DNA of 64,000 nucleotides, taken from assembly GCA_903893795.1 (NCBI GenBank), contig CAITNO010000035.1, forward strand, positions 1-64,000. Direction: 5' to 3'. Source of the DNA: Candidatus Hydrogenedentota bacterium (GTDB lineage: Bacteria; Hydrogenedentota; Hydrogenedentia; Hydrogenedentales; CAITNO01). A model generated the notes under the pieces. That model worked only from the letters and a program-made list of their open reading frames with translations. It did no database searches and was not told the origin of the DNA. Made by a program: the position numbers and the translations under genes. This document shows, one piece after another, positions 52,940-60,170 of the stretch (positions are counted from its first letter, which is position 1; every line of letters starts with the position of its first letter).

Positions 52940-55753
52940 ATGAGCAAAATTTCTTACGTCGTCATGTTTTCAGCATTTATTTTGGGAGCATGCTCGAGCG
53001 TGTTTGCACAGGTCGTGCAGGCTGCACCGGCAGATCAGAGCGTGTCCCAGCCGAAGGGCGTGGCTGTGACGATTCCGGATGCCGCATTGGAATCGGTGCT
53101 GAGAAAAGCACTCAACATCAATTCCGGCGCCATCTTGGACACCGACCTGGCTGGAGTGGTGGAACTCATCGCCAGCAACCCGGCCAAGAATGGACGTCTG
53201 AATGGCTATCACCAGGCAGGCGCCACCACTCTGCAGGTTAGTGGATTCTCCACCCTGGTCGATGGCGCCCATGTCGCCATTACGGGCGACAGCACGGACT
53301 ATGTTCTTGTTTCCCACACGGCCACCACACTTACCATTACTCCCGGGCTTGCCGCCGCCATTCCGGCTGTGCCCAGCGGAACATTGATCACGGTTGGCGG
53401 ATTGCCCGGCGGCGGCATAACGGACCTTACAGGCTTGGAAAAGTGCACTAAACTGCAACTGGTGGACCTGAGTGGAAACAGCATTACCGATCTCGCCCCG
53501 CTTTCGGCCCTGCCGAATTTGGCCTATGTGTTTCTCACAAACAACCAGGTTGCCGATTTGGCCCCCTTGTCGGGCGTTGCCACGCTGAAGGGAATCAGTC
53601 TGGCCAACAATAAAGTGGTTAATCTTGCCCCGCTTTCGGGTCTGACCCAATTGACCAAATTGGACCTCTGGAAAAACAAGGTTGTTAACCTTGCCCCGCT
53701 TTCGGGTCTTGCAAATCTGGTATGGCTCGACCTGCGCGAGAATCAAATCGTGGACACGGCTCCGCTTGCCGCCCTTACCGGACTGACCGGGCTGGCTCTT
53801 GACAACAATGCCATCGGAAACGCAGGCCTTGCCAATCTGTCCGGATTGCTGAGTCTTACCCGGTTGGCTGTCAACTTCACCCAAATCAGTTCGCTGGCCC
53901 CCCTCCAGAGTCTTGCCAATCTTCACATACTGGCCGCGGGCGGCAATGTTGCCACCGACTACAGTCCGCTGGTCAACAATGCCGGCATTGCCGACGGCGA
54001 CTATGTTTTCCTCGGTACGGCCATCGGGCCTCCCGTGGACTGCACCAGTATTGCCACGCTGCGCCACCGCGGCGTGATTGTTGATGATTTGGACGCCTGC
54101 CAGCCGGCACCGGACAGGACCACCGACCGGGACGGTGACGGGCTCAGCGATTACGACGAGGTGATGCACTATTGTGACCCCACCAATCCCGACACCGACA
54201 ATGACGGCATGCCGGATGGATGGGAAGTGAAGAATGGCCTTAATCCGGTGAGCCAACTTGATGACAACTGGGATGCCGATGGTGACGGGACCAGCAACCT
54301 GAATGAATTCCTGGCGCAGACCGACCCCAACAATGCCAATGACCCGGCCAATGTTTGGCATGTTTCCGCTCTCGGCGACGACACCACCGGTACCGGTTCG
54401 GTAAGCGCCCCGTGGCAGACCATCAATCATGCTATTGCTGCCGTTGCGGCGCTCAATCCCGCTGCCGCAACCATCGTGGCACAGCCCGGCATCTACAACG
54501 AAGGACTTGTCAGCCTTCCGGCCAATGTCGCGTTGGTGGGCCCCATTCCCTCCACAGAACAGGGATACGACACGAACCGCGGATGGGTGAATGTGATTGG
54601 ACGGATTTTAGCCGTCCACCCGGCCAAGATTGTCAACGTGATAGTCAGCCCCGATGCCACGCCGCCCGCTTCGGGCGCCGATGCGCTTTTGACGATAGCG
54701 TCCTCGGGCGGTTCTTCGTCGGCGTCCTCCACCATTGACAACGTAAGACTTCAGGCTGCTCCCGGCACGCCTGCCGGCAGTTGGACCTGCCTGGACATCA
54801 GCTCGACGGCGCAAACCGTCGTTAGCCGCAGCAAATTCTTGGACCAGGCCACGGGAATCCGTGTGGAAGGGGCCATCCCGAACATCGTCGGTTGCGTCTT
54901 CGCACGCCTCTCAGGCGATGCGGTTTCGGTGCTGGCCACAGCGGTTGCGGCTCCTGCCAAGGGGCTTGGCAACGCAAACAATCCAAACACGGGTGTCAAC
55001 AAGTTCTTCTTGGCCAGCATTTCCGGCAAGGCGGTCAACAATCAGAGCCCGCAAACCATTGAAGTCCAGAACAATGAATGGGGCACGCAGGACTTGGCGA
55101 AGATTCAGGCCTCCCTTTCGGGCAATGTGGGTTCTCCCGAACCCATTTTGCCGGCGAATATTGCCGAGTTGGCCAGGAGTGCAAACGTTATAGCGTTCAG
55201 CGCCGCCACTCAGGAGCGCATTCTCAATGCAACGGTGGCAGTAAGCGGCTATTCCACCAAGGTCACCGGCAATAAGTTGGGTGTGTACTCGCTGGGTCCA
55301 ATTCCGCGCGGCACCTATACATTTACCATAAGCGCCTCCGGGTTCACTGAGGTTGTGAAAACCGTCACCATTCCCCTGCAGACGGACCAGTCCGCGTTGC
55401 TTGTTCCTATGTTCGTTCCGGCGGCTGAGGGTGAAGGTGAAGGTGAGGCGCCTTCTCTGGAGGAGATGGCCCAGCATCTCTATGACCACTTTGACGAGTT
55501 GGACACCAACCATGACGGCAGCCTGAGTATTGCGGAAGCGCAGGTCGGACAGCCCCTTCTGACGGCGGCAGATTTTGCACAACTTGACACCAACCATGAT
55601 GGCTTGGTGAGCCGGGCCGAACTTGCCGCCTTCCTCGGGTTGACGCCGGGTTGCACCTGCAGCAGCGGAGGTGGCACAGGTGCCCTGGTGGCCGCCATAG
55701 TTGCCGCAGGCGTGGCAATCTTCACGTATTTCACCTGCTTCACGGGTTGCTGA
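52940..55753 (+). CDS. Large LRR/calcium-binding/beta-helix cell-surface protein
   Basis: 937 residues with an export signal that contains a possible lipobox (ILGACSS). Residues about 163-333 carry about eight internalin-type leucine-rich repeats of 21-22 residues (LDLSGNSITDLAPLSAL pattern). Three thrombospondin-3-type calcium loops follow at about 396-455 (DRDGDGLSDYDE, DTDNDGMPDGWE, DADGDGTSNLNE). Residues about 470-760 resemble a right-handed beta-helix of the DUF1565 type, and about 765-830 a carboxypeptidase-regulatory-like domain. An EGEGEGE linker, two EF-hand loops starting at D855 and D883 (DTNHDGSLSIAE, DTNHDGLVSRAE) and a C-terminal Cys-flanked hydrophobic segment (ALVAAIVAAGVAIF) complete it. 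The last segment may anchor it. Probable calcium-dependent adhesin or scaffold; the ligand is unknown. Transcribed from the consensus promoter at 52850. Confidence 0.85.
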   Translation: MSKISYVVMFSAFILGACSSVFAQVVQAAPADQSVSQPKGVAVTIPDAALESVLRKALNINSGAILDTDLAGVVELIASNPAKNGRLNGYHQAGATTLQVSGFSTLVDGAHVAITGDSTDYVLVSHTATTLTITPGLAAAIPAVPSGTLITVGGLPGGGITDLTGLEKCTKLQLVDLSGNSITDLAPLSALPNLAYVFLTNNQVADLAPLSGVATLKGISLANNKVVNLAPLSGLTQLTKLDLWKNKVVNLAPLSGLANLVWLDLRENQIVDTAPLAALTGLTGLALDNNAIGNAGLANLSGLLSLTRLAVNFTQISSLAPLQSLANLHILAAGGNVATDYSPLVNNAGIADGDYVFLGTAIGPPVDCTSIATLRHRGVIVDDLDACQPAPDRTTDRDGDGLSDYDEVMHYCDPTNPDTDNDGMPDGWEVKNGLNPVSQLDDNWDADGDGTSNLNEFLAQTDPNNANDPANVWHVSALGDDTTGTGSVSAPWQTINHAIAAVAALNPAAATIVAQPGIYNEGLVSLPANVALVGPIPSTEQGYDTNRGWVNVIGRILAVHPAKIVNVIVSPDATPPASGADALLTIASSGGSSSASSTIDNVRLQAAPGTPAGSWTCLDISSTAQTVVSRSKFLDQATGIRVEGAIPNIVGCVFARLSGDAVSVLATAVAAPAKGLGNANNPNTGVNKFFLASISGKAVNNQSPQTIEVQNNEWGTQDLAKIQASLSGNVGSPEPILPANIAELARSANVIAFSAATQERILNATVAVSGYSTKVTGNKLGVYSLGPIPRGTYTFTISASGFTEVVKTVTIPLQTDQSALLVPMFVPAAEGEGEGEAPSLEEMAQHLYDHFDELDTNHDGSLSIAEAQVGQPLLTAADFAQLDTNHDGLVSRAELAAFLGLTPGCTCSSGGGTGALVAAIVAAGVAIFTYFTCFTGC

Positions 55754-55794
55754 CCCGGCGCAGCCGGCCCCTGGCAACGGCATATCGTGGCGAT

Positions 55795-56529
55795 ATGAAC
55801 GGAATGGAACGGAAAATGCAGTGTCTTTCGGTGCCGGGCATGATTCGTGCGTTTGGTGGCCGGGGTTCTGTGTCGATGTTTGTGCACCTGGGGTTGCCCC
55901 TGCTGGTGCTCACCTGCCTGGCCGGCTGCAACAACAACCAGTACAGCATGGAAGTTTCCGTGCCGATGTACAAGGATTACGGGGTGCGAATCCCTGATGT
56001 TTTCAAGCCGGGAACGCCCATTCCGGACAAGTACACCAAAATGGACGTGCCCGTCTGCAACATCCCTAATGAGACGGCGATGTGGGATATTGTCAAGCAG
56101 AAACTGGGCGGACTGCTGGGCGGCTTCGTGGCCGACCATTACACCATTGACAAGCTGGAACTGCTTGAATCCCGGATGACCGCCACAGTCGGAACCTTTG
56201 CATCGCTTACTTTTGTGAAGCTTGGATTCAAGCCTGTGGCCGTCAACGGAGTGGCGCAGGAACCTTTCGACCTGGGAACAGCCTCATCTGACCAGGGACT
56301 CGGGACGGATATCGTGCTCACACCACCGGTGCCGGTGGATCTGGTTCCGATTATGCAGGATTCGACGGCCAACACAGGCGGTGACTGCCCGCTCGTTTCG
56401 GCTGAAGTGCATGGGGCCGTTCCCGAATCACCTGTGGCGGCCGATGTGACGGTCCGTGTTCGGGCAACCGTCACGGCATCGGGTTTTTTTGCCTCCATCG
56501 CCGCTTGGGTGTTGCAGTTGTTTCTCTAG
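55795..56529 (+). CDS. Putative lipoprotein of unknown function
   Basis: 244 residues from the ATG at 55795 (others at 55804 and 55816 are possible). LGLPLLVLTCLAGCNNN is a lipoprotein signal with lipobox LAGC, so the mature protein would begin at a lipidated Cys, about residue 43. The mature part has no family I recognise. It contains a hydrophobic run at the C-terminus (ASIAAWVLQLFL) and a stretch with LVSAEVHGAVPESPVAADVTVRVRATV that looks beta-rich. It starts 42 bases after the LRR protein gene ends and probably shares its transcript, so the two may work at the same surface. Function unknown. Confidence 0.75.
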   Translation: MNGMERKMQCLSVPGMIRAFGGRGSVSMFVHLGLPLLVLTCLAGCNNNQYSMEVSVPMYKDYGVRIPDVFKPGTPIPDKYTKMDVPVCNIPNETAMWDIVKQKLGGLLGGFVADHYTIDKLELLESRMTATVGTFASLTFVKLGFKPVAVNGVAQEPFDLGTASSDQGLGTDIVLTPPVPVDLVPIMQDSTANTGGDCPLVSAEVHGAVPESPVAADVTVRVRATVTASGFFASIAAWVLQLFL

Positions 56530-56639
56530 TGATTTGCCGCAAAGCCACGCGGTCCCTTCCTGGCTTTCCCGCAGGGTCGGCCGGACCGAATCTTGGCTGT
56601 TTGCGTGGTTCGTTTGGTGGTGTGTTGAAGGCCAAAGAC

Positions 56640-56648
56640 TGATATACT
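56640..56648 (+). promoter_or_regulatory. Candidate extended -10 promoter before a small membrane-peptide gene
   Basis: TGATATACT at 56640-56648 matches TGnTATAAT with one mismatch. Transcription would start near 56655, giving a leader of about 50 bases to the small gene at 56710. No clear -35. Confidence 0.4.
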
Positions 56649-56709
56649 GCCCCCGCAGTGTTCCAAAGAGTTTCATTCAGCCTGTTTCAAAATCAGGGAG
56701 TATATGGCA

Positions 56710-56850
56710 ATGCAGAAACTTGCAGAAGTGCGCCGCGTTCCGGCGAAAGCCGCGATTGAGTCGGTGTTGAACATTATCAGCGTGATCGTAAGTCTGGTCG
56801 ATGCGTTCTACACGCTCATCATGAAGATATTTTTCGGCTCAGCGGCCTGA
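56710..56850 (+). CDS. Small hydrophobic membrane peptide, 46 residues
   Basis: The frame starts at ATG 56704 or, better, 56710, because GGGAG (56694-56698) is 11 bases from 56710 but too close to 56704; it ends at TGA 56848-56850. The first 15 residues (MQKLAEVRRVPAKAA) are basic. The rest (IESVLNIISVIVSLVDAFYTLIMKIFFG) is one long hydrophobic helix that would span or lie along the membrane. There is no recognisable family. It has its own ribosome site and a promoter-like sequence upstream, and precedes the Abi-alpha-like/kinase-like gene pair by 124 bases. It could be a small toxin-like or membrane-anchoring peptide; this is not established, and expression evidence is lacking. Confidence 0.5.
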   Translation: MQKLAEVRRVPAKAAIESVLNIISVIVSLVDAFYTLIMKIFFGSAA

Positions 56851-56973
56851 TTAGTTCCTGCCACGACCGGGGGCGGGTCTTTGTGCTGTCGTTCAGTGGC
56901 GGGGCCGTGGGCAGTCCGCGCAATCCCCGGCGGGGTGTGACATTTGCCGCCTGGACGGCAAGAAGGTGGCTTC

Positions 56974-57546
56974 ATGTACGAACGGATTGAAGCGTGGCGT
57001 GCCCAGAATGCCAGACGCATTCTCGACAAGGCACGGCGGAAAGCCGACCACGGGATGGACATCGATCTGGAGCGGGCTCACCCGCGTCTGATGTACATCC
57101 TGCTGGATCAGGGTTCTTGGCATGACCACGATTCCATTCAGGACATGTGGGCCGGGTTGCTGGCGTCCTCCAGCATAGGCAACGTCCGTGACGAGAGCAA
57201 CCTCATCTTCATCAACCTGCTCGGCGGGATGACGATCAACGAGATTGCCATGTTCAACCACGCATGCAACGTGGCCAACAAGCTCGTGTCGCCCGAGGGG
57301 CTGATCATTGCCGATGTGCTTCACTGCGACCTGAACATGCTGGGCCGCATAGCCGGCATCGGCGACCTGTTCAGTCTCGACCGTGAACTGGACCACATGC
57401 GCATGCTGGGCCTGTTCCCCTACGGCATGGATTCGGTCGAGAACAGGCTTGTGGCCGATATCACGCCCAGTACCCTTGCGCTGCACATGTATGTGCGGTG
57501 CCAGGGCTACGCCGGTTCGCCTGCGGACTATTTTCTTTCCTTGTGA
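56974..57546 (+). CDS. Uncharacterised protein resembling the Abi-alpha/DUF4393 type
   Basis: 190 residues from the ATG at 56974 (GAAGG upstream). The N-terminal helix ARRILDKARRK is followed by HPRLMYILLDQGSWHDHDSIQDMWAGLLASS; the block ending in D-M-W-A-G-L-L-A-S is the signature I associate with DUF4393/Abi-alpha-type proteins, some of which occur in phage-resistance contexts. The rest (FINLLGGMTINEIAMFNHAC and a winged-helix-like C-terminus) is less conserved. No signal peptide or membrane segment is evident. The stop is immediately before or overlapping the kinase-like gene, so the two probably act together. A defence or stress role is only suggested by the family name. Confidence 0.6.
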   Translation: MYERIEAWRAQNARRILDKARRKADHGMDIDLERAHPRLMYILLDQGSWHDHDSIQDMWAGLLASSSIGNVRDESNLIFINLLGGMTINEIAMFNHACNVANKLVSPEGLIIADVLHCDLNMLGRIAGIGDLFSLDRELDHMRMLGLFPYGMDSVENRLVADITPSTLALHMYVRCQGYAGSPADYFLSL

Positions 57547-57572
57547 CCGGGCGCTCAGGAGGGCTTGCAACG

Positions 57573-58499
57573 GTGTTGATGCCAGGCCGGCAGGCCTATG
57601 CGGAAGCGGTCTTGAATCCAGATAATTTTGGGCTTCCGCTGCTCAGGCGCCTGCGCCTGGTCTGCGAACCCAAGACGAACTCACCCATGGCGTGGCCCGG
57701 CGCGTTTGGCATTGTGTTCCGCATGGAAAACAGCCAGGGCGAGGCCCGCGCCGTGAAATGTTTCACCTCCGCCTATCCCATCCGGGCGGAACGCTACGAG
57801 GCGGTGAGCGACTATTTCGACACCCTGTTCAGCCGCAACAACCCTTCGGTGCGTTTCCTGGCGGAAAGCTATTATGCCCGGCAGGGCATTCAGGTGGGCC
57901 GCCACTGGTATCCCGTGCTGGTGATGGAATGGGTGGAGGGCGACCTCTTCAACCGGCACCTGGGTGCGGTGTGCGCCCAAAATGACCCCCAACCGCAGTT
58001 GATGGCACTGGCGCGCACCTGGACCGAGGTGGTGCGGGCGCTCCGCGCCGACCGGCTGGTGCATGGCGATCTGCAGCACGGAAATATCCTGGTCACGCCC
58101 GAAGGCATCATCAAGCTGATCGATTACGACGGCATGTGCGTGCCCCTGCTCATAGGGCGTTTCGTGCTCGAGGGGGGGCATCCCAATTACCAGCACCCGC
58201 GCCGTGTGCAGCAGTACGACGAGCGGCTCGACGAGTTCTCGGCCCTGACCATTCTCTCCGGACTGGTCATACTGGCCGCCTACCCGGAGCTGTGGGCGCG
58301 CTACGACATTCAGCGCAACGTGCTCTTTCAGGAATCGGATTTCAAGAACCCTGAAAACTCGGCCCTCTTCGCGGAACTCGACACACTCGACCATCCCGCC
58401 GTCCACATCGTCACCCAGGCGATGCGGCGGGCCTGTTTTGCCCGCACTACCGCCGAAATTCCGCATTTCGGCGATGTGGCTGCGGCGCTCGGATTATAA
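57573..58499 (+). CDS. Protein kinase-like protein
   Basis: 308 residues from a GTG at 57573, chosen because AGGAGG (57557-57562) lies 10 bases upstream; a GTG at 57543 overlapping the upstream stop and an ATG at 57579 are alternatives. AVKCF holds K62 at the position of the ATP-binding lysine, and VLVMEWVEGD is the hinge. LVHGDLQHGNILV contains the catalytic-loop D166 and N171. KLIDYDGM gives the DFG-equivalent D184 as DYD. The sequence then has GHPNYQHPRR, characteristic of a bacterial kinase-like subgroup. It is cytoplasmic, with no membrane segment seen. It could phosphorylate the Abi-alpha-like partner or a small molecule; the substrate is unknown. Confidence 0.82.
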   Translation: MLMPGRQAYAEAVLNPDNFGLPLLRRLRLVCEPKTNSPMAWPGAFGIVFRMENSQGEARAVKCFTSAYPIRAERYEAVSDYFDTLFSRNNPSVRFLAESYYARQGIQVGRHWYPVLVMEWVEGDLFNRHLGAVCAQNDPQPQLMALARTWTEVVRALRADRLVHGDLQHGNILVTPEGIIKLIDYDGMCVPLLIGRFVLEGGHPNYQHPRRVQQYDERLDEFSALTILSGLVILAAYPELWARYDIQRNVLFQESDFKNPENSALFAELDTLDHPAVHIVTQAMRRACFARTTAEIPHFGDVAAALGL

Positions 58500-58588
58500 G
58501 CAATGGCAAGTCACGAGCCGGGAACAACGGCATTCATCGCGCCGCAGGCGGGAATATGCGGATGGAGACTACTCCACAGGAGGTGTTC

Positions 58589-59479
58589 ATGACAGCGTTT
58601 CCCCTCGTAACGTTGTTACTGTGCGGCTTTCTGGGCGCAGGGCCGTCGCCGGGCGAGCATCGGGCCAATGTGCCCGTCACCATTGAGGGGGACGCCTGGG
58701 CATTGCACGTGCCTCCGTCGCACAAAGGGCCGGTGGAACTGCACTTTGTGGAGAAGCCCGCGTCTGTCACGGAAAGCGCTGCGGGCACGCCACTGCCTTT
58801 CCAATACGACGCAGGCACCGCCACCTTCGATCCGCCTGCACCCCTGCCCGCAGAGGGCTGCACCATTGCCGTGGCATGGAAAGACGAGCGCTATGACAAG
58901 GACATGCAGGCCTTTGCCGGGCAGGATCGGCAACAGCCGCCAAAACAGGGGGGCATCCTTTTCGTCGGCAGTTCTACCATTCGCATTTGGAAGCTCGAAG
59001 AGAACTTTCCCGGGTTGAACGCGCTGAATCGGGGCTTTGGCGGGTCGCGCTATTCCGATGCGGTATCCCATTTTCAGCAGGTTATTGTGCCCTACCATCC
59101 CGCAACCGTGGTCATTTATGACGGCGACAACGACATCGCCGGCGGCAGATCACCCGAGTGGGTGTTCGCCGATTTCGAGGCGCTCATGCGCCGTATCCGC
59201 TTCAGCCTGCCCGAAACGCGGGTGATTGTCCTTTCCATAAAGCCCTGTCCGGCGCGATGGAAACTTTGGGACAAAATGAAGCAGATGAACGCGATGGTGG
59301 GGGAATACACCCGGAAACAGGAGAAAATGCTCCTCCTGGACATGACCGCGGAGATGCTCGATGCCGATGGAAATCCGCGGCCCGAACTGTTCCAAAAGGA
59401 CGGGCTGCACCTCAATGCGCAGGGATACGGGACCTATTCCGCCCGGCTCAAGCCGCTGCTGGAGGGAGGAGGCGGATGA
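58589..59479 (+). CDS. Exported SGNH/GDSL hydrolase
   Basis: 296 residues from the ATG at 58589 with a strong AGGAGG ribosome site. A short signal peptide (FPLVTLLLCGFLG) is followed by a beta-rich domain of about 90 residues, then GGILFVGSSTIRIW (block I with the likely nucleophile S129), NRGFGGSRYSD (block II oxyanion Gly), YDGDNDIAGG (block III with N181) and DGLHLNAQGY (block V, Asp and His of the triad). Such enzymes are esterases or deacetylases of sugars and polysaccharides. Export suggests an extracellular or periplasmic acyl-glycan substrate; this is inference. The gene stands alone between the kinase-like gene and the RRM gene. Confidence 0.9.
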   Translation: MTAFPLVTLLLCGFLGAGPSPGEHRANVPVTIEGDAWALHVPPSHKGPVELHFVEKPASVTESAAGTPLPFQYDAGTATFDPPAPLPAEGCTIAVAWKDERYDKDMQAFAGQDRQQPPKQGGILFVGSSTIRIWKLEENFPGLNALNRGFGGSRYSDAVSHFQQVIVPYHPATVVIYDGDNDIAGGRSPEWVFADFEALMRRIRFSLPETRVIVLSIKPCPARWKLWDKMKQMNAMVGEYTRKQEKMLLLDMTAEMLDADGNPRPELFQKDGLHLNAQGYGTYSARLKPLLEGGGG

Positions 59480-59529
59480 GCCATTTCGGCCCTTGCGGGC
59501 AGGGGGATAAGACCCCTTGTAAATTTTAC

Positions 59530-59557
59530 TTGCGCTTTGTGGGATTTCTGCTATAAT
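59530..59557 (+). promoter_or_regulatory. Promoter of the RRM gene with a long 5' leader
   Basis: TTGCGC at 59530-59535 and a perfect TATAAT at 59552-59557 are 16 bases apart, and the -10 is extended (TGCTATAAT). Transcription near 59564 would give a leader of about 155 bases before the ATG at 59719, unusually long for this window. Confidence 0.65.
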
Positions 59558-59718
59558 GTAACCCGTTTCTTGGGCGGCCGCTGTAGGCTGGTCCAAAAAG
59601 GTATGTCGATCAGCTCCTGAGGTGTACGCGATTGAGTAAAGTCCCGGCCCCGTTAGCGCTGAACCGACTGACAAGACACTGGGCGTAAGGCCCAAACAGA
59701 ACAAGGAGTTGATCCGGT

Positions 59719-60105
59719 ATGAACATTTTCGTTGGTAACCTCTCTTTCAGCACGAAGGAAGACGGCCTTCGCGCCGCCTTTGAGGCGTACGGACAGGTCG
59801 CTTCGGCCCGCGTCGTCACCGATCGTGAGACGGGCCGTTCGCGCGGCTTCGCCTTCGTCGAGATGGCGAATGATGCCGAAGCCCAGGCCGCGATCGCGGC
59901 GCTGGACGGCCGTGACATGGACGGCCGCGCGCTGAAAGTCAATGAAGCGCGTCCGAAAGAAGAGGGTGGTCGCGGCGGCTCGCGTGGCGGCGGCGGCGGC
60001 TACGGCGGCGGCGGCGGCGGACGCAGCAGCGGCGGCGGCTACGGCGGCGGCGGCGGCGGACGCAGCGGCGGCGGCTACGGCGGCGGCGGTGGTGGCCGTT
60101 ACTAA
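59719..60105 (+). CDS. Glycine-rich RRM RNA-binding protein
   Basis: 128 residues. Residues 1-80 are one RNA recognition motif: RNP2 is NIFVGNLSF and RNP1 is SRGFAFVEM, with aromatic residues at the expected RNA-stacking positions. The rest is a tail built almost only of Gly with Tyr, Arg and Ser (three YGGGGGGR-type units), as in cyanobacterial and other bacterial Rbp proteins. AAGGAG precedes the ATG. In other bacteria such proteins are cold- or stress-induced RNA chaperones; the 155-base leader here may allow post-transcriptional control. The tail's DNA is a run of ggcggc-type repeats and may vary between strains. It is followed by the terminator at 60129. Confidence 0.95.
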   Translation: MNIFVGNLSFSTKEDGLRAAFEAYGQVASARVVTDRETGRSRGFAFVEMANDAEAQAAIAALDGRDMDGRALKVNEARPKEEGGRGGSRGGGGGYGGGGGGRSSGGGYGGGGGGRSGGGYGGGGGGRY

Positions 60106-60128
60106 GCCCCAGCCTGAATAGGCACTTC

Positions 60129-60170
60129 AACCGGCCGGACACCTGCAAAGGGTCCGGCCGGTTTCTTGTT
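60129..60170. terminator. Rho-independent terminator, possibly bidirectional
   Basis: aaccggccggac (60129-60140) and gtccggccggtt (60152-60163) form a perfect 12-bp stem with an 11-base loop, followed by tcttgttt on the plus strand. It ends the RRM gene. It also lies just after the stop of the minus-strand HzsA-like gene, where the stem could serve that transcript, though the T-run is weaker on that side. Confidence 0.85.

Noticed and set aside
52970-54430. 486-codon minus-strand open frame with repeats
   Set aside because: The repeats are the mirror of the LRR codons on the plus strand, and there is no ribosome site or family.
59950-60105. CRISPR-like or tandem DNA repeat array
   Set aside because: The repeats are in-frame Gly codons of the RRM protein tail.
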